Below, one piece after another: positions 9,935 to 20,900 of a stretch of 64,000 nucleotides of DNA. This DNA is from Clostridia bacterium. GTDB lineage: Bacteria > Bacillota > Clostridia > Acetivibrionales > DSM-2933. Both the position numbers and the translations under genes were made by a program. The stretch spans positions 170,409 through 234,408 of the forward strand of contig JAOABQ010000050.1 of NCBI GenBank assembly GCA_026418275.1, written 5' to 3'. Under the pieces are notes generated by a model, which saw only the letters and a list, made by a program, of their open reading frames with translations, had not been told where the DNA came from and did not search any database. Numbering within the stretch: position 1 is the first letter of the stretch; every line of letters begins with the position of its first letter.

Positions 9935-10013
9935 ATTATAACTTTTCATTCATGATGAGCATATTGCACATATTGAGCCTGACAGATATAATTTAAGCAT
10001 GATCTATATGGAA

Positions 10014-10035
10014 CGCGATAAAGATTTTCATCGCG
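10014..10035. repeat. Short inverted repeat in intergenic region
   Basis: CGCGAT and ATCGCG flank a 10-nt spacer between the SBBP gene and the MFS gene. It could be a weak transcription stop for the upstream gene, but there is no proper T tract. Confidence 0.3.
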
Positions 10036-10204
10036 CTTCAATTTCCTTGATTTAATATTGTGAAAATTCAATTTATCCTTGCAAAATCATTTTCACGATC
10101 TATATAGTATGACACTCTCTGCATAATGTCTAGTTTGGGCGGTTTGTATAATTTGGAATTATTGTTTAAAACGAATACTTTTCTGTGCATTATGGAGGAA
10201 TATC

Positions 10205-11353
10205 ATGCAGGCTTTAATCCTGTTGGTTGTGATATATATTGCTTTTATCTCATTAGGGTTACCTGATACTATACTTGGTGTTGCTTGGCCAACCATGAGG
10301 GCATCCTTGAATCTTCCATTGGAAGCTGCTGGCGTATTGATAATGGTTACTACCCTGAGTACGGCTATATCCAGTTTTGTAAGTGGTCATATCATTGGCC
10401 GGTTGGGTACCGGACGTGTTACCTTCATTAGCTGTATAATGACAGGTTTGATGCTGTTAGGCTATTCTGCTGCTCCATCCTATGGGTGGCTTCTTTTGGT
10501 ATCCGTACCGTTGGGCTTTGGAGCAGGCGCAGTAGACACAGGACTTAACAACTATGTTGCCAGGCATTTTTCTGCGCGCCATATGAGTTGGCTCCACTGC
10601 TTCTGGGGAGTCGGTGCATTTCTTGGCCCCAATTTTATGACTCTTGCCATAGTCCAGGCAAATAGTTGGCGGTTTGGATATGGAATTATCGGAATAACCC
10701 AATTGTCATTATCCGCCATCTTGCTAATCTCTTTGCCTTTATGGAAAGTCAAAGAGTCGCATAAAGGAGATTCGGGGCAAACGAGTGACCCTTTTATACA
10801 TACACTTCGAAATAAGAGGGTTTGGCTGTCCATGGCGGCATTTTCGCTTTACGTTGGAATTGAATCGGGAACGGGGGTATGGCTGGGCAGTTTCCTCATT
10901 GAGGGAAGGGGTCTTAATCAGATTACCGCAGGTGTATGGGTTTCCCTTTTTTATGCCAGCATTACGGTAGGGCGCTTTCTTTCCGGATTTATCACCCATC
11001 GGTTTACCAACAGGCAAATGATCAGGGCGGGGCTCATTATCTCAGGTTTAGGTGCTGTGATGTTTGCGCTTCCTGAAAAGGCACTGATTCTTACCGGAAT
11101 TGTATTCATAGGGATCGGCTGCGCTCCGGTGTTTCCGTGTATGATGCATGAAACACCCCGGAGGTTTGGTGATAGCCAATCGGGAATAATTACAGGTTAT
11201 CAGGTAGGGATGGCTTATTTAAGCGGTGTAGCAATTGTGCCGTTGATCGGTCTTTTGGCAGGACGAATATCCTTGGAAGCGATCCCTTTCTGTGTAATTG
11301 TATTTGCAGTTCTGACTCTCATCGTCACCGAGTTACTTAATCAAAAAACATGA
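10205..11353 (+). CDS. MFS transporter
   Basis: 382 residues with about 12 hydrophobic segments. The start carries LGLPDTILGVAWPTMR, common in FucP/GlcP-like and YbjJ/YfkF-like major facilitator proteins, and there is a GHIIGRLGTGR loop between helices 2 and 3. ATG 10205 follows GGAGGAA by 4 nt. It may move sugars or small drug-like molecules; the substrate cannot be read from the sequence. It sits alone between two large surface-type genes with its own upstream spacer (9935-10204). Confidence 0.85.
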   Translation: MQALILLVVIYIAFISLGLPDTILGVAWPTMRASLNLPLEAAGVLIMVTTLSTAISSFVSGHIIGRLGTGRVTFISCIMTGLMLLGYSAAPSYGWLLLVSVPLGFGAGAVDTGLNNYVARHFSARHMSWLHCFWGVGAFLGPNFMTLAIVQANSWRFGYGIIGITQLSLSAILLISLPLWKVKESHKGDSGQTSDPFIHTLRNKRVWLSMAAFSLYVGIESGTGVWLGSFLIEGRGLNQITAGVWVSLFYASITVGRFLSGFITHRFTNRQMIRAGLIISGLGAVMFALPEKALILTGIVFIGIGCAPVFPCMMHETPRRFGDSQSGIITGYQVGMAYLSGVAIVPLIGLLAGRISLEAIPFCVIVFAVLTLIVTELLNQKT

Positions 11354-11487
11354 CAGGCTGGAACAGTAATATATTTATACTATTTGTCCAAAATATTTGA
11401 TTATCTAATAGGAATTGAAGCGCATGCTATGCCAAATACTTGATGCTATGAGTATTATAGAGAGAGTAATGAAGAGGGGGTGAATAT

Positions 11488-11823
11488 ATGAGTAAGATAG
11501 TATCCTTAACACAAGAGGAGTGCGGAAAACATTTTGAAATCAAAGTAGGGGATTTTTTAATCATAAGTCTTTTGGAAAACCCATCCACAGGGTATTTTTG
11601 GAAGGAGGATGAAAGGAATAGGCGAACATCCGGAAAGGAGTACCTTAAGTTGGTAGCGGATAGCTTTATCCCCCCTGCGAATCCCTTGCCTGGGGCCGGT
11701 GGGGTGCGGATTTTTGCTTATCAGGCAGTGTTGGAGGGTGAAGCTGGCTTAAAATTTATTTTACAAGGTCCCGGAGGGCAGAAGGCAGATACGGTAAAGT
11801 ACTATTTTACCATCGGGCACTAG
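11488..11823 (+). CDS. Chagasin-family (I42) cysteine protease inhibitor
   Basis: 111 residues. It carries the three inhibitory loops of the chagasin family: ENPSTGYFW (NPTTGY-like), GAGGVRIFAYQ (GxGGxRxF/W) and the downstream GPGG segment. Known members block papain-like cysteine proteases. ATG 11488 is preceded by AGAGGGGG. There is no signal peptide, so as written it would act in the cytoplasm or be exported by another route. The neighbours are large repeat proteins; no papain-like protease is present in this window, so its target is unknown. Confidence 0.85.
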   Translation: MSKIVSLTQEECGKHFEIKVGDFLIISLLENPSTGYFWKEDERNRRTSGKEYLKLVADSFIPPANPLPGAGGVRIFAYQAVLEGEAGLKFILQGPGGQKADTVKYYFTIGH

Positions 11824-11884
11824 GGGCAATACGGCTGCATGATTCAAATCATGTCGGAAATTGGAAAAAGCAGCTTCCATAATG

Positions 11885-11918
11885 TTAGGAAAATGCGGCA
11901 TTTGCCGCATTTTCCTAA
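11885..11918. terminator. Bidirectional terminator hairpin
   Basis: A perfect 16-bp inverted repeat (TTAGGAAAATGCGGCA and complement) with a very short loop lies between converging genes. It overlaps the TAG stop of the minus-strand gene. The T tracts on either side are short. Confidence 0.7.
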
Positions 11919-14671
11919 ATACCTTTTGTCAAAGCGACTTGCCAACTGCCGTTTACCTTATTCCAAACGCATATATCGTCTTTCAAATCTCCGTTAAAAT
12001 CACCCAGGAGGGGTTTCCAGGCTTCGCTTTTTGCCCAGGGTATAAGCCAGTGGTAATCGCCTCTGCCGATATCGGGCACGAATTGTTTGCCGTTACATAA
12101 AGCCACTTGCCAATCACCCGTTAATTTATCCCAGAGGATAATATCGTCAAGCCCGTCATGATTGACATCTCCTATAAAAGCATACTGGCTGGGGCCCTTA
12201 CCCCAGTTTTGGAGCCAGTGGTAATCCCCCATGCCTTTGGCAGGCGCAAACCCAGTTCCGTCACTCAAGGCAACCTGCCAGTCGCCGGCTTTTGGGTGCC
12301 AGACAGCAATATCCGCTTTACCGTCCCCATTGAAATCCCCTACCATTGGAATCCAAACTTCTCCTTTAGCCCAGTAAAATAACCAGTGACCATCACCTCT
12401 ACCTTTATCCGGGATAAACTGTGTTCCATCGCTTAACGCCACCTGCCAGCCGCCTGTTAAGGGATTCCAAACACAAAGATCGTCTAACCCGTCACCGTTA
12501 AAGTCCCCAATAAGCGGCCTCCAGATATTTCCCTTAGCCCAGGGATATAACCAACGATAGATGCCAGGCCGGGCAGTGGGAATAAAGAGTTTACCGTCAC
12601 CCAAGGCAACATGCCAGTCACCGGATTGAGGGCTCCATGCCGCGATATCAGATTTTCCGTCACCGTTGAAATCCCCGATAAAAGGTTTCCAGGTATCTGC
12701 CTTGGACCAATTATCAAGTGCGGTATAGATGGTTGCACTGGAGTTTTCAAAATCAGGGGCCGCAAAATACCAGGTTCCTGTTTTCCGTTTCCAAATGATA
12801 AAATCGGTCCTCAAATCTCCATTCATATTGCCGGTAAAAACCGTATATTGATCTTCGGGGAATAGGGCCTGTTGGAGATCTATAGGATTAAAATTGAAAT
12901 TTTTGCTTAAGGCTTGAAGGATAGCTGATCCGCCTACGGTGATTACTGAATGGTTTCCGAATTCAATACCGGATACAACACCGGAATAATTAAAGTTTCT
13001 TTTAAGCCAGTTCCGTCCGTCCAATGAGGTGTAAAAGTGGCCGTAAATTGCAGCTAAAAACATTCCGGTGCCGTATATCACACTGAAATGAATACTTCGA
13101 AAATTGTATTCGGGATAATATTCCCAGTGGATACCGTCTTCAGATACAATAACTACATCTCCAACGGCAACACATATCCCATTGCCTATGGTTACAGAGG
13201 TAAATAAATCAGAGGTATGAAAGGAATTCCAGTTAACGCCATCTGTTGACGTTAGTATTTCAGTACCTGCTGCTGCTGCAAACGTACCTGTGCCGTTAAG
13301 GATTCCATAGCATACAGCGCTGCAATGATATACTCCTGTATGCTGTTTTCCCCAATGTTCACCATCGTTAGATATTAAAATATAATTATTACCGATACCT
13401 ACAGCTACAAACAAATCTTGCCCGCCTATTTTTCCAAAAGCGACTGCATTCAAATCGCCTGAGACACCCGAATCAAAAGCAGGAACCCAGAGAGCGGCAT
13501 CATGGGACTTTAATATGGTTCCATCCTGGCCTACAGCGATGAAAAGATCCGTGCCGTTTTTGTGTGTATAAGCTATACTTGTTAAGCTTTTAGTAGTACC
13601 TGAATTAACTTGATTCCAAATTGTACCCTCCTGTGATGTTAAAATCATTCCATTGATGCCTATGGTAACGAATAAACCTCTACCATTTACATAGCCGTAT
13701 TTTACACCCAATAATTCTCCGTTAATCCCTTGAGTTATAGTTTCCCAGGTGATTAAGTCCTCTGAAACTTTTATAAATTCACCTGCTGAGATATAACGGT
13801 TAAAAGTCGGAAGGTAATTTACTGCGTAAAATAACTCTTGCGTTCCGGATACTTTTACGCTCCAACTGACCCCGTCAGTAGAATATAAGATGAATTTATA
13901 GCCACCAACCAGAAAAATTCCATTACTGAAGCTGACTGTTACAAAGAGACTTGATGGCAGCGAAAATACATTTGTCCAACCATCCAAATCATGAGAAATA
14001 AAAATTTGGCCTTGGAAGGAGTCATCAAAACCGACTGCTACAAAGATATCTTTATTATTTACTTTCGCAAAAATAACATCTTGAGGATAAAACGGTAAAT
14101 TTATATTTTTTACATTCCAATTAAGGCCATCTTCCGAAGTTGCTATTGTATTTAAACCAAGGGCTGCAAACTGTTTTTTTTCATTAACTTCTCCAAAAGT
14201 GATACAGGATATTTTATTCATACTCTCCAGATTTATTTTTTCCCAGTTTACTAAATCAAAAGACACTAAAATCGCCTGTAAGGAAAATGACACATCATCG
14301 TAAGGGGCGATAGCTGCAAAGACGTCTTTGTTGTTCATTCTGCCATATGCAATGTCATTAAGAAGCCTGGAAAAATTGGATGTTCTTAAATTCCATATGC
14401 CTTCACTGTGGGTGAGAATGCTGCCGTTATCTCCAACCGTTACAAAAACACTTTGTTCATTAAGGTAACCATGGATAATTGAATAAAGCTGATAATCTGT
14501 AATGGAGTCCATAGGGGTCCAGTTTATTCCTCCGTCATTTGATTGAATGATATTTCCCTTTTCTCCGACTGCAATAGCGCTGTTTCCGTCGTAAGCCATA
14601 GAATATAAGTATTCACCCAGGGGAATGGGGTTTCGCCAAACCCAGTTATCAAGATCTAACATAAATATCAC
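11915..14671 (-). CDS. BNR/HCF136-like propeller protein with FG-GAP repeats
   Basis: 918 residues. Residues ~1-600 are repeated ~45-residue units built around TSxDGxNW, AVGxxGxIL and DLFVAVG, typical of sialidase/BNR-like and photosystem-assembly-factor-like beta-propellers. No sialidase catalytic set is apparent. Residues ~610-918 are six FG-GAP/VCBS units (GDFNGDGKADIAVW plus GDWQVALSDG), closely matching the C-terminus of the 14919-22073 protein. There is no signal peptide (MIFMLDLDNWVWRN). Likely a ligand-binding or surface-display protein; exact role unknown. Confidence 0.75.
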   Translation of the reverse strand: MIFMLDLDNWVWRNPIPLGEYLYSMAYDGNSAIAVGEKGNIIQSNDGGINWTPMDSITDYQLYSIIHGYLNEQSVFVTVGDNGSILTHSEGIWNLRTSNFSRLLNDIAYGRMNNKDVFAAIAPYDDVSFSLQAILVSFDLVNWEKINLESMNKISCITFGEVNEKKQFAALGLNTIATSEDGLNWNVKNINLPFYPQDVIFAKVNNKDIFVAVGFDDSFQGQIFISHDLDGWTNVFSLPSSLFVTVSFSNGIFLVGGYKFILYSTDGVSWSVKVSGTQELFYAVNYLPTFNRYISAGEFIKVSEDLITWETITQGINGELLGVKYGYVNGRGLFVTIGINGMILTSQEGTIWNQVNSGTTKSLTSIAYTHKNGTDLFIAVGQDGTILKSHDAALWVPAFDSGVSGDLNAVAFGKIGGQDLFVAVGIGNNYILISNDGEHWGKQHTGVYHCSAVCYGILNGTGTFAAAAGTEILTSTDGVNWNSFHTSDLFTSVTIGNGICVAVGDVVIVSEDGIHWEYYPEYNFRSIHFSVIYGTGMFLAAIYGHFYTSLDGRNWLKRNFNYSGVVSGIEFGNHSVITVGGSAILQALSKNFNFNPIDLQQALFPEDQYTVFTGNMNGDLRTDFIIWKRKTGTWYFAAPDFENSSATIYTALDNWSKADTWKPFIGDFNGDGKSDIAAWSPQSGDWHVALGDGKLFIPTARPGIYRWLYPWAKGNIWRPLIGDFNGDGLDDLCVWNPLTGGWQVALSDGTQFIPDKGRGDGHWLFYWAKGEVWIPMVGDFNGDGKADIAVWHPKAGDWQVALSDGTGFAPAKGMGDYHWLQNWGKGPSQYAFIGDVNHDGLDDIILWDKLTGDWQVALCNGKQFVPDIGRGDYHWLIPWAKSEAWKPLLGDFNGDLKDDICVWNKVNGSWQVALTKGI

Positions 14672-14811
14672 CTACCTCAAAATTGGTAAACATAAAAACA
14701 ATTTCATACTATTATATGTCGCAAAAGGCCGAATTGAGCCACTTAAATTCCTTCTATCCACAGCTAAACAGTGACCAGTTTCATTCCCGGTTTCAAATCG
14801 ACTGAGAACCC

Positions 14812-14860
14812 ATAACGTATATTGCAGATAAGGAACATTCCCACCTACAATATACGTTAT
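14812..14860. repeat. Perfect 13-bp inverted repeat
   Basis: ATAACGTATATTG and its exact complement flank a 23-nt spacer between two minus-strand repeat-protein genes. No T tract follows on either strand, so it is not an ordinary terminator. It may be a protein-binding site or an RNA hairpin in the upstream leader of the 11915-14671 gene. Confidence 0.5.
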
Positions 14861-14918
14861 TTAGGGTATGCGCTAAATGCAATTTTAATATTGTAAATCA
14901 GCCTTTAGCGGATAGAGA

Positions 14919-17900
14919 TCATTCAATTTCCGTAGTTAGCGCTACTTCCCAGTTGCCGTTTACCAGATTCCACACTGCGATGTCACTGAATCCGTCCTTG
15001 TTGAAATCCCCGGTTTTGGGTGCCCACGCAGGACTCACAGCCCAGTGATTCAGCCAAATGTAGTTTCCTCCGTTCGGGTCGGGTACAAATTTAGTACCGT
15101 CACTTAAAGCAACCTGCCAATTGCCTGTTTTGCTGTTCCAAACAGCAATATCATCTTTTCCATCCCCGTTGAAATCCCCTACCATAGGTGTCCAGTCCGT
15201 TCCTGTAAACCAGGACTTAAGCCAATGAGGATCTCCGTTATTGGCAGCAGGAATAAACTGTGTACCGTCGCTTAAAGCTACCTGGAAGCCTCCGGTTTGA
15301 GTATTCCAAAGTGCTATATCAGTCTTTCCGTCTCCGTTGAAATCCCCTGCCAGCGGAGTCCACAGATTTCCTTTACCCCAGGGCTTAAGCCAGTGGTAAT
15401 TGCCTCTTCCGATACTTGGTATAAACGTGCTGCCGCTGCTTAAAGCAACCTGCCAGTCCCCATAGGCCCTATTCCAGACCAAAATATCATCCTTACCGTC
15501 ACCATTAAAGTCTCCTGCCAGCGGAACCCAATAGCTTCCCTTTGCCCAAGGGGAGAGCCAGTGGTAATCACCCCTCCCGATATGGGGAATCCATTTAGTA
15601 CCGTCGCTTAAGGCGACTTGCCAGTCACCGGTGCTGGAATTCCATACTGTGATGTCGGCTTTTCCATCCCCGTTGAAATCACCTGTGAGCGGCGTCCATA
15701 AGGAGGATTTTGCCCAGTTGGAGAGGCCGATGGTTATAACCGGCGGTAAGTTGTTGAATTCCGGTGAAGCATAAGCCCAAGTTCCGGTTTTTGCCTGCCA
15801 GATGATGAAATCTGTTTTTGCGTCTCCATTGATATCCCCTGTTAAAACCTGGTTGGCATAGCTGGGAAAGTAACCCGTTTGTATGGGGGTAGGTATGAAT
15901 TCCAGCTTATTTATTTCCCGTACGATGGATAGGTTGACGGTAGAAACAACCGATCCGTCTTTATTATCACTGACCAGGACTCTGAAGGTATCGATTCCGT
16001 AGTAGTGTAGGGCTGGTGCATAAGTCCAGCTCCCTTTCGGAGTTAAGGTTACCGTTCCGTGAGAAGGTGCAGAGTGCAAGCTGTATGTGAGGAGATCCCC
16101 ATCCGGATCAGTACCTTCAATGACACCGCTTGCGGGCGTATCTTCCTGGGTTATCACCGTATAGTTGGGGGCATCGGGGAAATCATTGGTTGGAGTAATG
16201 GCGATGCTGACGGTAGATGTTACCGTTCCCCCCTTATTGTCGCTAACCGACACTCTGAAGAAATCCATACCAAAGTAGTTGGTTTGGGGTGTGTAAGTGT
16301 AGTTCCCATCCGGGTCAACCGCGGCAGTTCCATGAGAGGCGGGGATAGCAAGGGTATAGATTAGTGGATCACCATCCGGGTCGGTACCCTCGATCTTTCC
16401 GCTAATGGGGGTGTCTTCCGGTGTTGTTAAAGAATAGTTGGGGGCATCCGGGAAATCGTTAACTGCTGCGATGGTAATGTTTACAGTAGATATCACCTTT
16501 CCTTCTTGCGGATCGCTTACCAGCACTCTAAATAAGTCTGTGCCGTGATAATTTGGGGAAGGGATATAAACCCAGTTACCATCAGAGGTGACAATGTTTG
16601 CACCATGGGAGACGCCGTCTAATAAAGTGTAGGTTAATGGGTCGCCCTCAGGATCTGTTCCTTCAATGACTCCGACTAAGAGTGTATCTTCAGGTGTGAA
16701 TACAGTATAGTTGGGAGCATCCGGAAAATCGTTCACCGGTACAACGCTAATATTTACGGTAGATATTACAGTCCCTCCATGTCCGTCGCTTACCAATACA
16801 CTAAAGGAATCTATGCCGTTAAAGTTAAGGTAGGGAGTATAAAGCCATTGACCATCTGATTGGACACTTGATGTGCCGTGGGAGGGTGAGGCGGATAAAC
16901 TGTAGGATAAAACATCTCCATCCGGATCAGTTCCCTCAATAATACCTGAAATCGGTGTATCTTCGAGTGTTGCAACTTGATAGTTGGGAGCGTCGGGAAA
17001 ATCGTTTACAGGGATCACCCCAATGTTTACAGTGGAAATTACGAATACTCCCCACGGGTCGCTAACACGAACCCTAAACATATCCGGTCCGTTGTAGTTC
17101 ATAACGGGACTATAAGTCCAATTTCCATCCGGAGTTAAGTCAATTGTACCATGATTGGCACTGCTTTGAAGGGTATAGATGAGTGGGTCTTCATCCGGAT
17201 CAGTGCCTTCAATGATACCGGCCAAAGGAGTATCCTCCCGCGTTGAGAGGTAATAATCAGGTGCATTGGGGACGTCATTCACCGAGGCAACCGAGATATT
17301 CACGGTTGAAACAACCGCAGCACCATTCGTGTCGGCTACAAGAACAGTAAAGCTGTCTGTTCCGGAATAATTGGGAGCAGGAGAATAAGTCCAGTTCCCG
17401 TCCGGTTGAACATCCGCCACGCCGTGGCTTGAGGCTTGGAATAAACTGTAGGTCAAGATGTCCCCGTTCGGATCGGTGCCCTCTATGATACCGCTTAAAG
17501 GGGTATCTTCAGGCGTTGAAACATGATAGTTAGGGGCACTTGGCGGATCATTCACAAATTGAATGATGATATTGACGGTGGAAGTTACCGCTCCTCCATG
17601 CCCATCACTGACCAATACGGTAAAACTATCGGTACCGTAGTAGTAAAAAAGGGGGGTATAGGTCCAACGGCCATCCGTCTGGACTTGAACTGTACCGTGG
17701 GAAGGTTCACCGGCCAGGCTGTAGGATAGAATATCTCCATCCGGATCAGTGCCTTCGATCATCCCGCTAATGGGGATATTTTCAGAAGTGGTCACCAAAT
17801 AGTTAGGGACATCCGGAAAATCATTGACAGAAAGAACGGTAATATTTACGGTAGAAACTACTGTTCCACCGTGGCCATCGCTGACCTCCACGGAAAAGCT

Positions 17901-20900
17901 GTCGGTTCCGTGATAGTTCTGGGAAGGTATATAGATCCAATTGCCGTCTGCCTGGACATTTGCAGTACCATGGGAGGCAGGGGAAAACAGGCTGTAGGAA
18001 AGAGGATCGCCATCTGGGTCGATACCCTCGATAACTCCCATTATGGCTATGTCCTCAGGTGTTGAAACAGTATAGTTGGGCGCAGTTGGGAAATCATTGA
18101 CAGAAATTACGGTTATATTTACCGTGGAAATTGCGGTTCCGCCCCGCCCGTCATTCACCTCTACCGTAAAGCTGTCCGTCCCGCTAAAGTTAAGTGTGGG
18201 GGTATAGCTCCAGCTACCAGCAGCATCCACATTGACTGTACCATGGGTGGGTAAAGTACCCGGGCTGTAGGAAAGAATATCCCCATCCGGGTCGGTTCCT
18301 TCAATGATGCCGCTTACAGGTGTATCTTCAATTGTTGCCGCATTGTAATTGGGTGCAGATGGAAAGTCATTCATCTCCATTACCGAAATGTTTACTGTGG
18401 GCATAACGGAACCACCGTTTCCATCCGAGACTGCAACTTTAAAGCTGTCGGTTCCGTGGAAGTTTAGGTCTGGTGTATAAGTCCAATTTCCATTGGGATC
18501 TATGAATGCGGTTCCATGAGAGGCAGGGGAATACATTTCGTACGTCAGCATATCTCCATCTTCGTCTGAGCCCGTGATTATTCCACTTATAGGTATGTCT
18601 TCATTGGTTGAGACATTTATGTTGGGGGCATTGGGAAACGTATTGATGATGATGCCCATGGAGGCGGTATTGTCCTCCGGATTAGGATCTCTCTCATTTG
18701 CGGATACATGGACGGTATTTTCATTGGCACCCCCCGTATTGAGCCTGAAAAATGTGGCAACCGAAACAGACGTGTTAGGGTTTAGGTTGTAGAACTTGCT
18801 TGTGAGTACGTTCCCATCGCGGCTCCAGGTACCTTGCGATTGAATGACCCAAATCAAATCTGCACCAGTTGGCAATGTATCCACCAAGGTTACCCCTGTA
18901 GCCATGGATGGGCCGGTGTTTGTAATTTCAATGCTAAAATTTATGAAACTTCCCACGTTTAATCCTGAAGGCAGCGGTATGGTTAGGGCTCGCCCCTCAT
19001 TGCCGAGGGGATAGGCAAATAGCGCTTTATTACTGTTTGCCCGACTGGCGGAATAGGAACCTACAGAGGAGTCTATGACTTCACGGAAGTGGCTTGCTAT
19101 GGAGTTGTTGGGAAGTGCTTTTAAAAAAGTAGCATAGGTTTTAAGGTTCTGGGAATTGGTATATGAAACAAAAACATAATTGTTTCCCATAGATGAGGCT
19201 GTAAGCTCGTTAATAGATCTGGGCTCAAAAACGTAGGGTGCTGCCGCACTCACCGAAGAGCCTGTAATATTTAAAATGACCGCCGTTCCGTAGTGGGAGT
19301 TTAATGCATTGGAGTAAACCGCCATTGCTTTATCCGTACTTATACAAAGAAGTGAAAGTCTTGAAAAAGCGGCACTGGCCAACACAATGGGTGAGCCTGG
19401 GGTTATGGTTGTACCGGAGACATTTAAGACCACCGCGGTAGCAAGGTCTAAATTGCTTTTATCACCAAAGGCGATGAGTGCTTTATCCGTATCCAATTGG
19501 CAGAGGGACGCAAGCTCATTTGCCGGATCAAAGAAAACAAGAGGTTCCCCAACGGTTATGGTTGTTCCCGTGACACTTAGAACGAGGGCTGAACCGTCAA
19601 ATTCTGCAGGTGAGCCGCTGTAAACGATCATTGCCTTATCTGTCCCCAGCTTGCAAACAGCATTAAAGCTTGCATTTTGTGTGGCGAATGATTGGGGAGG
19701 GGAAGCGTTCATTGAAGAATCCGATATGGTTAAAACCAAAGCCATTCCGGCTCCCGCCGCTGAGCGGAAACAAACAAGCACCTTATTTGTGTCAACTTCA
19801 CAGCATGATATTGCAGAAGTGTCATTTTCATAAAAAACAAAGGGACTGCCGGGAGTAATGGATGCACCCGATGTGTCCAGGACTACCGCCGTTCCGAACC
19901 CCGAGTTGAAAATATCCCGGTAGCATACCAGCACTTTTTCTGTACCTACCTGGCAGGAAGCAAGAAAGTTTACCAAAGAATTCGCGAAAATTTGAGACGT
20001 ACTGGGTTGTATTAGGTTTGAGGTTTTTTGCACCGATAAGTTTGCAGGCTGCTCAAGAATACCGGTAATAAAAGCATCTTGTGGACTCTGGAAGCTATTT
20101 TGAAAAGGTGTCTGGGTGGGAAAATTGTTTGATGCGGTTTTGCCTGCCACAAAGCAGAGGTCATCCGAGAGTGCACAAATTCCTGTTCCGTAATCATCCC
20201 CGCTTCCCCCTAAATAAGTGGAGTAAACACGTCTTCCCGAAGGATTATATTTTGCGGCAAATGCGTCGAAGCCTCCGCCTTTTGACGAATACAGCGGGTA
20301 TAGTACCGGAAAGTCGGCAGAGTCAGTTTCACCGGTTACATAAATGGCACCCGAAGAATTTACGTCGATTTTCCGTCCATAATCATTACCGGACCCTCCA
20401 AGGAACGTAGAAAATATGAGTGTATTTCCGGAAAGGTTCATCTTGGTGATAAATGCATCCCATCCGCCTCTCCAGCCTGCCTGCTCGGCGTTTAGAACAG
20501 GAAAATTCCCTGAGCCTGTGTAGCCGGTCAGGTATATTCCGGTGCCATCAACTGCAATACCCTGGCCTTCATCATGATAATTACCGCCGAAATAGGTTGA
20601 AAAAGAGAGGGCACCGGAGGGTGTCAGCTTGGTAATATATGCGTTGGCATATTGGGCTGTCTTAGAAGATTGGTAGGGACTCAATAAAGGGAAATTGGTT
20701 GAATGGGTATAACCTGTAATATAGGCGTAGCCATTTACGTCTACAGCAATATATGATCCACGGTCATCGCCATTGCCGCCAAGATAACTGGAGTATTCAA
20801 TGTTCATAAAAGCAGGATTGATTTTTATTACAAAAGCATCCCAGGAGCCGCCCGGAGAGGCCTGAAACGCATTTGCCACGGGGAAATTACCCGAAGTAGT

